Shown: one piece after another, positions 8,850 to 19,333 of the stretch
Layout: each line of letters opens with the position of its first letter
Numbering within the stretch: position 1 is the first letter of the stretch
NCBI GenBank assembly: GCA_030407315.1
Contig: JALQPE010000465.1
Coordinates: forward strand, 62,001-126,000
Origin: Asparagopsis taxiformis
Lineage: Eukaryota; Rhodophyta; Florideophyceae; Bonnemaisoniales; Bonnemaisoniaceae
Direction: 5' to 3'
Length of the DNA: 64,000 nt
Made by a program: the position numbers and the translations under genes
Notes under the pieces: model-generated
Seen by the model: only the letters and a program-made list of their open reading frames with translations
What the model was told of the DNA's origin: nothing
Databases searched by the model: none

Positions 8850-10376
8850 TCATACAAAGCTTAGGTTCCGAAAACATTTCCCCAGATGTGTGCCATTACG
8901 CCGCGACAGCCTCTTGTCCAGCTGAGGGCAGCACCTCGTCGTCACCATACTCCATGCTATCTTCACCGCAACAGCATCATCATAGATGTAGTCACCAGCG
9001 CTATCCACATTGGCTGAGAATAGAATCAGCAGGAATGCCAGTGCTCCGAAGAAGAAGAATGTCACCACCAGTGAGAACGATAGAGTTGCAATCGGCGTCC
9101 ATCGATCATCCAGGCGTCCCTCGTTGTTGAAATCAATGTCGAAGATGAGAGCAAAGAAGAAGAACAATTCCAGTTGGCACTCACCCTCGGTTCCCACGCA
9201 CGCCAGCTCGACCAAGTGCAGCACGCTCATAAACAAGGTCATCACTGCAAATCCCACACCGAGACCGAGAACAATCTTTCTGCGCGCACGCGCCACCCCA
9301 GCGAATCGCGTCGCCAGTGTGTCGTAGACAATCAAGTTGGTGAGGATAGAAAGAACAAGTGAGATCGTCATTGTCAGCACACCAATCCAGGTCACTTGAA
9401 TCAGCGTGAAAATCCATCCAACAAACGTGAATAGCAGCGAAAAGCCAGCCATGATTTGCGTCTTGGATGCAACCGTTGTGCGTGCGGCACGAATCTTCTT
9501 CCAATACACTGCCGTGAAGATCACGGCGACAATCAACCAATACCCAAAGTAGGTAACCCATTCAATAAATGTAGGCTTATCTTGATATCCAAACAGAGCA
9601 CGCAGCATAGCGAAAAACTCATTCGTGGCGTCATTACAACAGACCACCGTCGACCACATCTTTGCATTCCACCAGTCACGTTCTTCAGACGGTTCCCACG
9701 GACCAAACAGATCGACTTCCTGCAGTTCATGGAACGCGTGCGAAACCAGACCAGCCGCGAAAGCCATAAGGATGAACGACGAAATCAGGAAGAAGCGCGC
9801 GACATCCAACACAAGCAGACCTTGGAACAACAAGTAGCTCACCGCCACACCGACAATCAACGCCAGAATACCGGGCAGCGGGATGGCACGCCAGCCACCC
9901 TGTTCATCCGCATTGGCACTTCCGATCAGAAAGATGACGGTCTCAATGCCTTCACGGAGTACTTGAATGAACACCATAAGGAAGATACCCCATTTGTTCT
10001 TTCCAAACGAGTCGCCACTGTCGATAATCTTTTCGACCTGTGCCTCCATATGCGTCTGCAGATTCTTGCCCATCATCATCATCCAGGTGATCATCCAGGT
10101 GAGCAGCAGCGCTGCAACGAGGAAAGCGACGCCCTCAAAAATCTTCTCTGCATTGCCCTTGAATAACTGATCATCGGTGACCCAGAACACAATTCCAAAA
10201 GCGAGACCAACGCCTCCGGCAATGACGATACCAGCAGCGGCCCCGTACCAGACCCACTTGTTGTACTGCGTCGAGCCAGTTTTGTTCAAATACGCGAGCA
10301 CAATGCCGACGACCAGACAGGCCTCGAGCACCTCGCGGAGCACGATGAAAAAGGCGGGAATGGAAAAGACAGTCAT
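8850..10376 (-). CDS. FTR1: High-affinity iron permease FTR1
   Basis: A 508-residue membrane protein of the FTR1/OFeT family, the permease that takes Fe3+ delivered by a ferroxidase across the plasma membrane. Both iron-binding REXXE motifs are intact: REVLE (residues 14-18) in the first membrane segment and REGIE (141-145) in a later one. A region of about 265 residues matches fungal Ftr1 topology. The C-terminal half (about residues 280-480) adds further hydrophobic segments, making the protein longer than the ~400 residues of yeast Ftr1. No ferroxidase gene lies nearby. A TATA-like box sits 63 bases upstream of the ATG. Confidence 0.93.
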   Translation of the reverse strand: MTVFSIPAFFIVLREVLEACLVVGIVLAYLNKTGSTQYNKWVWYGAAAGIVIAGGVGLAFGIVFWVTDDQLFKGNAEKIFEGVAFLVAALLLTWMITWMMMMGKNLQTHMEAQVEKIIDSGDSFGKNKWGIFLMVFIQVLREGIETVIFLIGSANADEQGGWRAIPLPGILALIVGVAVSYLLFQGLLVLDVARFFLISSFILMAFAAGLVSHAFHELQEVDLFGPWEPSEERDWWNAKMWSTVVCCNDATNEFFAMLRALFGYQDKPTFIEWVTYFGYWLIVAVIFTAVYWKKIRAARTTVASKTQIMAGFSLLFTFVGWIFTLIQVTWIGVLTMTISLVLSILTNLIVYDTLATRFAGVARARRKIVLGLGVGFAVMTLFMSVLHLVELACVGTEGECQLELFFFFALIFDIDFNNEGRLDDRWTPIATLSFSLVVTFFFFGALAFLLILFSANVDSAGDYIYDDAVAVKIAWSMVTTRCCPQLDKRLSRRNGTHLGKCFRNLSFV

Positions 10377-10438
10377 GGCTGGTGTCTATGGGATCTTTGT
10401 TTAACGGGTTAAGCCGGTTTGAGTTGTCAATGGCAATG

Positions 10439-10445
10439 CTTTATA
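10439..10445 (-). promoter_or_regulatory. Putative TATA box of FTR1
   Basis: On the minus strand this reads TATAAAG, 63 bases upstream of the FTR1 ATG. Position and sequence fit a core promoter element; not tested. Confidence 0.4.
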
Positions 10446-11279
10446 TGGGCTTGGTTTATAAGCGGACACGGGTGCGCAGTATCGGGCGGCGGCGAGATCA
10501 TTTCGGGGGAGATTGGGGCAGTATGGGCAATTTCGACGGCGAAAACAATCACGCTCTAAGCAGACAGGTAGAGTGCGGAAAGAAGCAGAGTGAAGTGCAG
10601 ATTAATTGCAGCTGAGCGTGTTTGTATGAGCGGGGGGTAACTCGTGGATATATATGTTACAAAAGTTGCTATTGCGTGATATGCAACGGGGCAAGTTTCA
10701 TATGGACGGAAGAGTGATGCAACAGTTTGAGAGAGATGGCTCGTATTTTGCAAGTTGAAGACACTGAGATCTCGACGATAGGTGTTGGGTAATGCGAGCA
10801 GAAAGGTGAATTGGCTCTACTAGATGCACCTGGTGGCACGAACATACAGCAGTCAGGATTTTAATAATAGCGATAATGCTACGAGGATGTCGATAAACTG
10901 GTATCTGCGTGCGGGCGAACGACGGTTGTCGTGCGGTCGCCATGATCTATGCTGGACGATTTTGTCGGATGGTGTACGCAACTTATCATAGAGTCAAGTC
11001 ACGATATGTTCGCATTGCTCACGGCGACTGCACAACATAAAACAAGTGGTCGAACAAGGGAGAAGCCATTGATCAGGATATATGAAGCGGCCAACCTCTG
11101 CTCCCTAGTTCGACGTTTCATCAGTCGCGTCAGGACAGCGGCCAATCATAAAGGGAGCACACGGAGAACTAGCAATCCGACAGCGTGTAATGGCATCGCT
11201 CGCTGAATCAAATCGCAACTGTGCAGCATTTTCATCATACAATACCCTCAAATGCTCAGATCACCGTTTACTAGACATA
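10446..11279. other. Intergenic region upstream of FTR1, downstream of ACC
   Basis: About 830 bases with no convincing gene. Short open frames on both strands have biased, non-conserved-looking translations. It should contain the FTR1 upstream regulatory region and the ACC terminator. Confidence 0.4.
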
Positions 11280-14200
11280 TCAACTCTCTCTGTCCCAACC
11301 CAATCGCCCAATGCGACTAAGAATCCCCAATGAAGCCGACGACGCTGGTGTGGACGGTGAAGTAACTAACGCAATTTTTTCTTCGATGGCACCAACAAGT
11401 CTTCTCCTCTCTTCGCCGTCCACGCAATTTCTCAGTGCCGCCTCGATTCCATCGACAAACCCTTCCTTAGAGGCCTTGCATGACTCGGAAATGTTGGCTG
11501 CCACCCGTCCTGTAGCTATTTTCTCTACACGCTTGGCAATAGTATCTTCCTCAACCACCAACCACTGGAATACCCAACCATCATCATCCTCATAGCTTCC
11601 TTGCTCCGCTTCATCAGCATACTCCATATCCATACTCCCGTTTGCTGCGCTATGTCCATTCATCCCACTTTCCATGCGATAATCGGCTGCCCACTTCTTC
11701 AGTAGCGCCCCAATTCTCTTCGATGACAGCGTTGGGTCCGCTTCAAGACACATGTTCATCACACGTGTTTCAGCGAGCCGACGCTGCAGACGCCAGTAGA
11801 AGAACGAACGCGCATCTTGCCAGTCCACTACCTTTCGAATAGCTCCCTTTGCAAGCAACCGCCCAGGAGTATCATGTAAACCGCAGAACGAAGTAGCAAC
11901 GTTACGGTACACCGGTAGAATCTCGACCTCGCGAGCATAGATGGCCTCGTGGATAGATTGTTTCCGTTCGTCGCTTAATACACCGCCAGATTGTTTTCCA
12001 CTTGTCAATTCTAAATCAAGTTCACGCAACTTGGGGTCCAAACGATGCATCGTCTTGATCATTTCCCTCCTTCTATACTTCACATCAACAGTTCCTTCTG
12101 GTTCCAATACTCCACCTCGTGCTGTGGAGTCCGCATACATTTCAATTCGTTCCGGATTGATCAGTGTGTCGAGCACAACCCACGCGCCACCACGTAGCTC
12201 ACCGCCAGGCGGGATATACACGAAAACTGGTTGCTTGTACACCCTCAGAGCATCGACAATCTCCGATCCTGATTTCAAAATTTCGTCAAACATGTCACGC
12301 ATACCTCCGGAAAATCCCCTCCAGTTGGCCATGATGAACAAAGGAAGACCCTCGCGATCAAAATCTCTGATCGCTTGCGCAGTTTTCGCTGCCGAATCTG
12401 GATACCATACTTGACCTGCTTGAGTTACCACGGATTCCCTCGTTTCGGGCGAAGCCGGATCAGCCGGAGTCATACATTCCACAGATCTCGTCTCTACGGC
12501 AATGATCCCAAGCGGAACTCCTCCTAGTCTTGCTCTCCCAACAATAACTGTTTTCGCCCAACCCTCCAAATATTCACGCCAGGAATCTTTGTCGAAAAGA
12601 CCACCGAGGAATGCTTTCCCGTTCGGTCCAGCGCAGTTTTCACCACCTATTAATTGACTTCTGGGGTCATACGGTTGGCCATTTCCAGGTGGCCTCACCA
12701 GGATAGAACGCACAACGGGATCACGCGATTCAATCACTGGTAATACATCTCCGCGAACCTTAGGAATGTAGCTCAACCAGTCCAATATAGCCCCAACACC
12801 TTCCACATCATCTGTAACCACAGAATGCGTAACTCCATTCGGAAACATCACTTTGGTTCCCCCAAGCTGTTCGTTGCTCATGTACACGTCATGACCCAAC
12901 ACCTTGTTCAACGCAGAATACCCTGTTAAGATGATGGGTGCTGCTGTTACCTTTTGGATTACTCTTTGACCCAGCCTCACCAGGTATGCACCGATTCCCA
13001 CAGAACGGGCTGACACATAGGTGATAGTGAACGTTTCGTCATAAGCACGCGACGTTTCTCCAGCAATCAGACCCGATCCCATCAGGTTTTCAACACCGAT
13101 CCCGTGCTCTGACCCAATAATGTCAGTAATTTCCCGAAGAGAATCTGTAACTTTAGCTCCAGTCTTGACAGAAGATGATATGGACGGTAAATCGTTCTCG
13201 TCGACAGAAAGGCTCTTGAAACCCCTAATGGGATTTTTAGGGTCCATCCATTGTACTTGCAGACGCTCTCGAACTTCTTCTGCAACTCCTATTCTCGCCC
13301 CAGAGTTTGCAGCTAGGTAAATTCGCGGAATTCCAAGCTCTCTAGACAATTTCGAAGCCGCAAAGAACAAAGCATCTTCTTCGGGCCCAAATGAACCACT
13401 TTTGAATGTGATGTCATTTGCGATAATGATGACATCGCGCCCACTAGGATACTCTGGAGTCCTCATTGTACACATCCATGCCACCATTCCAATATCATTA
13501 CAGCCATGTTTTCGGTCCGATTCGATAAGTTCTGGGCCACCGCTTCCATTGGAAGTGGGCGAGAGAATGAGCTCCTTAGAATCAACTAGGTCAACAGGGA
13601 TCTTGTGGCGGCGGAACCCACCTAGCAGCCGCTCCTCAGAGTATCGACGCCAGAGGACATGCAGCTGTTTCGTGAAGATTTGCAAAAAGTCATAAACATA
13701 GGTTGTTTCCATGGCCTGTGCAACCACCCTTCTACGTTGAACGCGATCCAAAACAGGATAAGGCTCCGAAACTAGAGTACCATTCAATGACCCAGTGCTG
13801 TTCTGAGACACCGAAATCAACCTTTCTTCGCCTGAGCTCGGATCCGTTGTCTCAAAGTAACTTTCCACTTTCAACATATGACCGGTTGGGTTGAAGAGAA
13901 GGAATCGAAGCGGAATAACAGATGTGGGTATAATCCCATTGTTCATGAATGTGGAGACGTTGATCTCTACAACAAATACTCGCAGACTCCAGCATCGATT
14001 CGCATATCGTTGGAACATTCGACGGCAAAGGGCCTCAATGTCATCAATCTCTACCTTGACAGGCGGAATCACATTGAGGAAAATATGGTTGAAATCGGTT
14101 CTCCGGAATCGACGATCGCAACTTGCCATTTCTACTGCATCTAGAGCCTCGACAAAAGTTCTTTCCGCGTCGGGGATCGATACAATGGCACCAGCATTTG

Positions 14201-17200
14201 AAGAGGCAAATATATTGGCCTGTCTGATAACAGCTCGGACAAAAAATCTTGCATCGATATCCCGATCAGATCTAGTTGGTTTCTTCGCATCTGGCATCCC
14301 TGGGGCTGGTTTCCCGCTTTGCAAACTATCTGTAGACTCTGCCTTGGATGACCCAGGATCCAGATGTTGTCCGGTTCGCTTCGTACGGGAGCCATCAGAG
14401 ACACTTTCATTGAGAGGGGGGCGTTTTGCAGATTTCGAAGAATCTTCACTTCTCTTCTTCCGAGTAGTAGACTTGTCCTGAGCGAAGAACACATGCACAG
14501 AACGCGTAGGATAGTCAAAGCGAGTAATCGAAAAGTTGGATAAGCGAGACAACTCAAGCTGGAACGCCATAGGAGGATCAATATGTCGGAATATAGGGTC
14601 CTCATTAAAATTATCCTGTACCCGGAACGTGTAGAATCCAGGATAAGTCACAGATTCACTTGATGGGGTAGGAGCGACAATAAAGGATATCGTCTTGAGC
14701 CCGGCTCTTGACGACAATTCCATTCGACTGGCCTTTGCGCGACAAAAGGCTGACAAGCTTTGGCTCACCAATACTTCGGACGCTAATGGATCACGTAGGG
14801 TATCATTACGGCCAGTCTGTTTCCCCTCTTTCGAAGATTCTTTGTACTTTGCTGTATCGGTTGTATTACCTGGCGCACTTTCATCCCATCGTAACAAGAC
14901 TGTCATCACATTGACATTCCTGGGCTGAACTGCTTTTGCAGAATTTGCGTGCTGCTCAAGAATCATGTCAAATTCTGCTTCCATAGATGACCAGTTATCA
15001 AATGCTGCCATTAATCCTCTCCTATACGGCTCGCTTTCTGACTTATCAGAAATGCCTCCATTTGCATAAGAGAGATTATCTGCAGAATCGAAAGACGAGA
15101 TTCCCTTTGGAACTTGCAGTTGGCCATTACCCGTTCCTTTCATTGATCGTACTACAGACACAGGGGCAGTGTGTTCGGCTTTCACGAAACGGAACTGCCA
15201 CTCTGCTGTTAATGCAGAACAGTTGAGCAATCCACTCCCAACTGACATGGTGAGATTGGATACTTCATACGCTCGGTAGGACCTTAGCAATTGAACTTGA
15301 ATAGCAGCACGCCTAACTTCAACAGACACAGACTTGGCATCAGGAGGGAGGGCAAAAGCAACCAGGACATCCAAAATAGACTCACTCAGGCCGACAACGC
15401 GCTGAATTGCCTCGTGCTTTTGCTCGGTAGAAGCATCCACAATCCCTTGTAGTTGCTTCCCGATAAGAGATTTTCTCTGATGAAAATGTGGCCTCCTTAG
15501 ATCCGCCAGAATAAGCCTCGCCCAAAGCGCAATATCCGAATATTCGGAAGCGTACAACTGACTGAGTTGGTGTAATCTACCCTTGAATTCAGCTGTTTGC
15601 ACATTGTCTTCAGCTAGGACAGCAGCTGGTGCAGGCTTCTTAAGCGCCTCCAGAAACTTGATGAGGACCAAGTTTTTTTCCTTGAGTCGGACATGCGAGG
15701 CTGCCACTTCCACCAATGCAGAAAGGTCGTCCTTATTCCCATCGCGAAGTTCAAACAACGCATCTCCAGCGCCGCCACTTCTTCTTGCAAATGGCTTCTC
15801 TACTTTGAGATATTCGTCCAACAAACTTGTTACTGTAGTAGCAAGCACACTCCCATTCGCATATCTCGAAGCAACTGCTAAAAGCTCTTGTGCGGCAGCA
15901 ACTGGTTGGCACAATTTAACAATTCGAGACACAGCATTAGAAACAATTTTCACATGACGCGACCATTCTTCCTTGCCGGCATCGTTTGCCACCCCATATA
16001 GTCCAAATTGTCCACGCACTGCCGCAGACTGGTTCGATTCGCCCATGTCGGCGGCACCTGTCTCAGATAGTATAGACTGTAGTTGTTGATCAACTTTCTG
16101 GGCCAAATCGGTGGCAATTCTGCCAGACAAAGAAGACAGCACCTCCCTAATCTCACCGACGCAAACTCGGGGGTCATCAATAGAGTTCATAAAGTCCTGA
16201 AGCGAATCGTGATCTGCGTCAAACCCACGGAGTAAAAGTTCTGTTTCCGTTCTCGCCGAGTGATATAGCTGATGAGGTTTTGAGCCCGGAGCATGAGGCG
16301 GATCAAATGAAGGGAGGGTACCCTCGAAATTCTCAGCCCGCCGAACCTTACTAGGATCGTCAAGTTCCAGCTTGGCAATCACATCACCAATTTCCACGGC
16401 ACTGCCTTCATTCCCTACCAAGGATATCTTACCAGACTCGGGTGCGGATAAAGTGAGGTACATTTTCATCACCTCAAGTTCGACGTACGGTTCTCCCACA
16501 TTGATGTGATCACCAGTATTGACTAGGAATCGCACCAGCTTACCACTTACAGAGGAGCTTAGAGTGGTTGGATCGTACTCTTTCGGGAAAAGGCAGGTCT
16601 TGCCATCGATTGAAAGACGAAGGCCAGCCGCTTCTTCACGGGCATAGCAGACGTGGGATCGACCATTCGCCAGGACTAGTTTCGCGCCATCTGCCAGAAT
16701 ACGAAGATCAGCTAAAATGCTTTGGGTATTGCTATCCTCGTTACGATGAGCATCCGTTGCAAGCCGAACCCGGAATGCAGATGTATCTGATCGTGTCACA
16801 TGGAAGCAATATTTGACATCTTCATAGATCAACTCAACTGGAAAGTCAACAAGACTACGGTCCATAGGAGGCAGTTGTCCTCTCTCTAGACATCGAGTGA
16901 AAGAGTCTGCCTTTGCCGTGAAATCCATATGGGCACGACATACCGCCCCGATAATGACGGCAAGATTCGTAGGAGGTTTCTCCGCCACAACTTTATCAGC
17001 TATTAAACTATCCAGCCATGCTGTTGTGATGCGATTTTCACGGAAGGCCTTCATCTCCAGGAGCTTGATCAAGTACTCAACTGTGGTACGAATGTCACCT
17101 CGAATGGAGAGCTCCTTCAGAGCAAGGACGAGTGATCGACGAGAGGACTCTCGAGTTTCGCCCCATGCGAAAAGATGGCCAAACTGAGAGTCTGCAAATT

Positions 17201-18698
17201 CATGAACGCCACCGGACGCGCCCACACTGAAATAACCCCAGACGTTTGGAGTATTGCGGAAAGTTAATTCCTGTATAGCACCAGAGGTTGGCTGAAATCC
17301 TTCATCAGGATTCTCAGCGGTCACGCGACAAGCAATGACATGACCATGAGGAGGAACTGGGGAAAGATGTAACGGTTCTAAATCGTCTGTTGTTGCTACT
17401 TCTTCAACAACGGGCGCACGCACAGAATTTACCGGAGATTTTGCCATTGGCGCCGGTACGTAAGATGTGGTCGCAGAGTCATTGTTCGCCACAAATTCAT
17501 CGGGAAGACCGAGGAATTTGCGGATTGTAGATACATTCTTCAACGGAATACCCATTCCAATATGAAGTTGCAATGCTGGCAAATTGACACCGGTAATCCA
17601 CTCTGTGACCGGGTGCTCCACTTGTAGTCTAGGGTTCAACTCGAGGAAAAAGAATTCGCCTTGATCCTTGTCACCTTTGTACAAGTACTCGACGGTACCT
17701 GCTCCAACGTATCCCACTTCTTTCGCAAGTGCGATTGCAGCGGTCTCAAGGCCTTTCCAGACGTGAGGCGGAGCGGCCACCACGGGACCCTCTTCAATGA
17801 TCTTCTGATGTCTTCGCTGGACGGAGCAATCTCTGCCGTACAGTGCGATAGCATCGCCGGATTCATCGGCAACGATTTGAACCTCGAGATGTCTTGCGCC
17901 TTGCACAAGACGCATGAGAAAAATGGGACTTCCGGGGACCTCGCTTGCGACTTGACGATATGCGGCACAAATAGTATTTTCGTCGAGTACTACGCGGATG
18001 CCCTTTCCACCGCCGCCCTCGGATGCTTTTACTACGAGCGGATAGCCGCATTGATCGGCTACACGCTTTGCATGATCTGCGGAGAGGACGCATGCCTGAC
18101 TGTAGATATTCTCCGGGACACTATCAGTCTTCTTGTACTGGACGGAAAGTCCGGAGCCGGACCAAGAAACGGTGGGCACACCGGCGGATTGAGCGATGAT
18201 AGTGCTAGCAATTTTGTCACCGAGAGCGTGCATAGATTTAGGATTGGGGCCCAGAAAGGTGATATTTCGTGCGGATAACTTTGCGGGGAGCGCTGGATTT
18301 TCGGAAGCATGTCCCCAACCGGCCCAAACGGCGTCGCATGAGAATCGACCGGCGAGGTCGACGATGAGATCGACATTTGCAAAGTTGTGGTTATTGGAGC
18401 CGCCTGGAACGGAGGTCCATACATCTGCCATACGGACGTATTCTGCGTTTGCGGCCACGTCTTCCGGAGTGGCCATGGCGACAAATTGGACGGCACGATC
18501 GTTTCCAAAGGTCTCGTAGCTCCATCGACGGATGGAGCGAATGGCTTTGACGGCGGCGATTCCATTGTTGGCGATGAGGATTTTGCGAATGGCACGCTTG
18601 CCGTGTAGGGCGGCGACGTAGGCATCGATGGGATGGGAGCGGGGCGGCTCCGAGATATGGGATGTGGAGTTCATGGAGTGCGGCCTGGGAATTTGCAC
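11280..18698 (-). CDS. ACC1: Acetyl-CoA carboxylase, multidomain eukaryotic type
   Basis: A single 2472-codon exon encoding the homomeric enzyme that makes malonyl-CoA for fatty-acid synthesis and elongation. Domain order: biotin carboxylase (about residues 35-560, with the Gly-rich ATP loop GGGGKGIR near 229); biotin carrier domain with the eukaryotic EVMKM motif, biotinylated Lys at 745; the long ACC central region (about 800-1600); carboxyltransferase (about 1700-2280, with NSGARIG and GFSGGMRDMFDE). A Lys/Ser-rich insert at about residues 1403-1480 looks disordered and is unusual; together with smaller extensions it makes the protein longer than yeast or human ACC (about 2230-2350). A second ATG at residue 9 is an alternative start. 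No clear plastid leader, so cytosolic. Confidence 0.96.
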   Translation of the reverse strand: MQIPRPHSMNSTSHISEPPRSHPIDAYVAALHGKRAIRKILIANNGIAAVKAIRSIRRWSYETFGNDRAVQFVAMATPEDVAANAEYVRMADVWTSVPGGSNNHNFANVDLIVDLAGRFSCDAVWAGWGHASENPALPAKLSARNITFLGPNPKSMHALGDKIASTIIAQSAGVPTVSWSGSGLSVQYKKTDSVPENIYSQACVLSADHAKRVADQCGYPLVVKASEGGGGKGIRVVLDENTICAAYRQVASEVPGSPIFLMRLVQGARHLEVQIVADESGDAIALYGRDCSVQRRHQKIIEEGPVVAAPPHVWKGLETAAIALAKEVGYVGAGTVEYLYKGDKDQGEFFFLELNPRLQVEHPVTEWITGVNLPALQLHIGMGIPLKNVSTIRKFLGLPDEFVANNDSATTSYVPAPMAKSPVNSVRAPVVEEVATTDDLEPLHLSPVPPHGHVIACRVTAENPDEGFQPTSGAIQELTFRNTPNVWGYFSVGASGGVHEFADSQFGHLFAWGETRESSRRSLVLALKELSIRGDIRTTVEYLIKLLEMKAFRENRITTAWLDSLIADKVVAEKPPTNLAVIIGAVCRAHMDFTAKADSFTRCLERGQLPPMDRSLVDFPVELIYEDVKYCFHVTRSDTSAFRVRLATDAHRNEDSNTQSILADLRILADGAKLVLANGRSHVCYAREEAAGLRLSIDGKTCLFPKEYDPTTLSSSVSGKLVRFLVNTGDHINVGEPYVELEVMKMYLTLSAPESGKISLVGNEGSAVEIGDVIAKLELDDPSKVRRAENFEGTLPSFDPPHAPGSKPHQLYHSARTETELLLRGFDADHDSLQDFMNSIDDPRVCVGEIREVLSSLSGRIATDLAQKVDQQLQSILSETGAADMGESNQSAAVRGQFGLYGVANDAGKEEWSRHVKIVSNAVSRIVKLCQPVAAAQELLAVASRYANGSVLATTVTSLLDEYLKVEKPFARRSGGAGDALFELRDGNKDDLSALVEVAASHVRLKEKNLVLIKFLEALKKPAPAAVLAEDNVQTAEFKGRLHQLSQLYASEYSDIALWARLILADLRRPHFHQRKSLIGKQLQGIVDASTEQKHEAIQRVVGLSESILDVLVAFALPPDAKSVSVEVRRAAIQVQLLRSYRAYEVSNLTMSVGSGLLNCSALTAEWQFRFVKAEHTAPVSVVRSMKGTGNGQLQVPKGISSFDSADNLSYANGGISDKSESEPYRRGLMAAFDNWSSMEAEFDMILEQHANSAKAVQPRNVNVMTVLLRWDESAPGNTTDTAKYKESSKEGKQTGRNDTLRDPLASEVLVSQSLSAFCRAKASRMELSSRAGLKTISFIVAPTPSSESVTYPGFYTFRVQDNFNEDPIFRHIDPPMAFQLELSRLSNFSITRFDYPTRSVHVFFAQDKSTTRKKRSEDSSKSAKRPPLNESVSDGSRTKRTGQHLDPGSSKAESTDSLQSGKPAPGMPDAKKPTRSDRDIDARFFVRAVIRQANIFASSNAGAIVSIPDAERTFVEALDAVEMASCDRRFRRTDFNHIFLNVIPPVKVEIDDIEALCRRMFQRYANRCWSLRVFVVEINVSTFMNNGIIPTSVIPLRFLLFNPTGHMLKVESYFETTDPSSGEERLISVSQNSTGSLNGTLVSEPYPVLDRVQRRRVVAQAMETTYVYDFLQIFTKQLHVLWRRYSEERLLGGFRRHKIPVDLVDSKELILSPTSNGSGGPELIESDRKHGCNDIGMVAWMCTMRTPEYPSGRDVIIIANDITFKSGSFGPEEDALFFAASKLSRELGIPRIYLAANSGARIGVAEEVRERLQVQWMDPKNPIRGFKSLSVDENDLPSISSSVKTGAKVTDSLREITDIIGSEHGIGVENLMGSGLIAGETSRAYDETFTITYVSARSVGIGAYLVRLGQRVIQKVTAAPIILTGYSALNKVLGHDVYMSNEQLGGTKVMFPNGVTHSVVTDDVEGVGAILDWLSYIPKVRGDVLPVIESRDPVVRSILVRPPGNGQPYDPRSQLIGGENCAGPNGKAFLGGLFDKDSWREYLEGWAKTVIVGRARLGGVPLGIIAVETRSVECMTPADPASPETRESVVTQAGQVWYPDSAAKTAQAIRDFDREGLPLFIMANWRGFSGGMRDMFDEILKSGSEIVDALRVYKQPVFVYIPPGGELRGGAWVVLDTLINPERIEMYADSTARGGVLEPEGTVDVKYRRREMIKTMHRLDPKLRELDLELTSGKQSGGVLSDERKQSIHEAIYAREVEILPVYRNVATSFCGLHDTPGRLLAKGAIRKVVDWQDARSFFYWRLQRRLAETRVMNMCLEADPTLSSKRIGALLKKWAADYRMESGMNGHSAANGSMDMEYADEAEQGSYEDDDGWVFQWLVVEEDTIAKRVEKIATGRVAANISESCKASKEGFVDGIEAALRNCVDGEERRRLVGAIEEKIALVTSPSTPASSASLGILSRIGRLGWDRES

Positions 18699-19141
18699 AA
18701 TCGCAGTGCAAGGTCAGCGGGATGCGACCATGAACGGGGGCGGGGCGGGGCGGATGGATCGATTGGGTTTGGGGGGAATGGAGTGGAATGAATGGGTTGG
18801 TGCGACGACGAGATGACTAGTCGACGGGATCTCTACAGCAATGGGGGTCGAAACTTACGGACGGTCGGTGCGCTGTGTGGATGGCGAGTCATCAGCGGGA
18901 AGAAACATAAGTGGTGTTATGATGATGGTCGGGGGTTTATTCTTGGGATAAAATTTGGGGGATTATTTGAACATGCGCCACGATCACAATGAATCTCGTT
19001 TGGACATCACCGTACGACAAGTGGTCCGAAATGAAACAGGCCCGAAAAAGGGCCGCGGTCCTGGCCAACGCATGCGTGCGGGCCAGGGCCAGGGCCACCT
19101 TGCACCGCCAGTTGGCTTGTTTGTGTTGCTTGCTACACTTT
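18699..19141. other. Intergenic region upstream of ACC
   Basis: Minus-strand upstream region of the ACC gene. It includes a G-rich stretch at about 18730-18760 (runs of GGGGCGG on the plus strand). No gene recognised. Confidence 0.35.
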
Positions 19142-19333
19142 CTATTGACACGATGAACAGCAGTCGACACAGCAATAGAGACAGCAGCCGGTGCATGTAG
19201 CGGAGCAACACGATTCGCAGACGGCGATGCAATCCGCTTGTCTCATGCTTTGTTTCGCATCAGCGGTCATGTTCATGACGGGTGGCGCCCTGGCGGCGGC
19301 GGGTGTGGTGGACGCGGCGGTTTGTTCGGCCAT
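19142..19333 (-). CDS. Small protein with a dense cysteine tail
   Basis: A 63-residue frame. Residues 1-33 are Ala/Thr/Pro-rich and hydrophilic. Residues 35-62 contain twelve cysteines, many in pairs (CESCC, CTGCC, CC, CC). The layout, a short polar head followed by a Cys-rich tail, resembles CYSTM-type stress-related membrane modules or small metal-binding proteins, though the tail is less hydrophobic than typical CYSTM. The concentration of Cys codons in one frame is unlikely by chance, but there is no conservation evidence here. Function unknown; metal binding or palmitoylation are possibilities. Confidence 0.42.
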   Translation of the reverse strand: MAEQTAASTTPAAARAPPVMNMTADAKQSMRQADCIAVCESCCSATCTGCCLYCCVDCCSSCQ

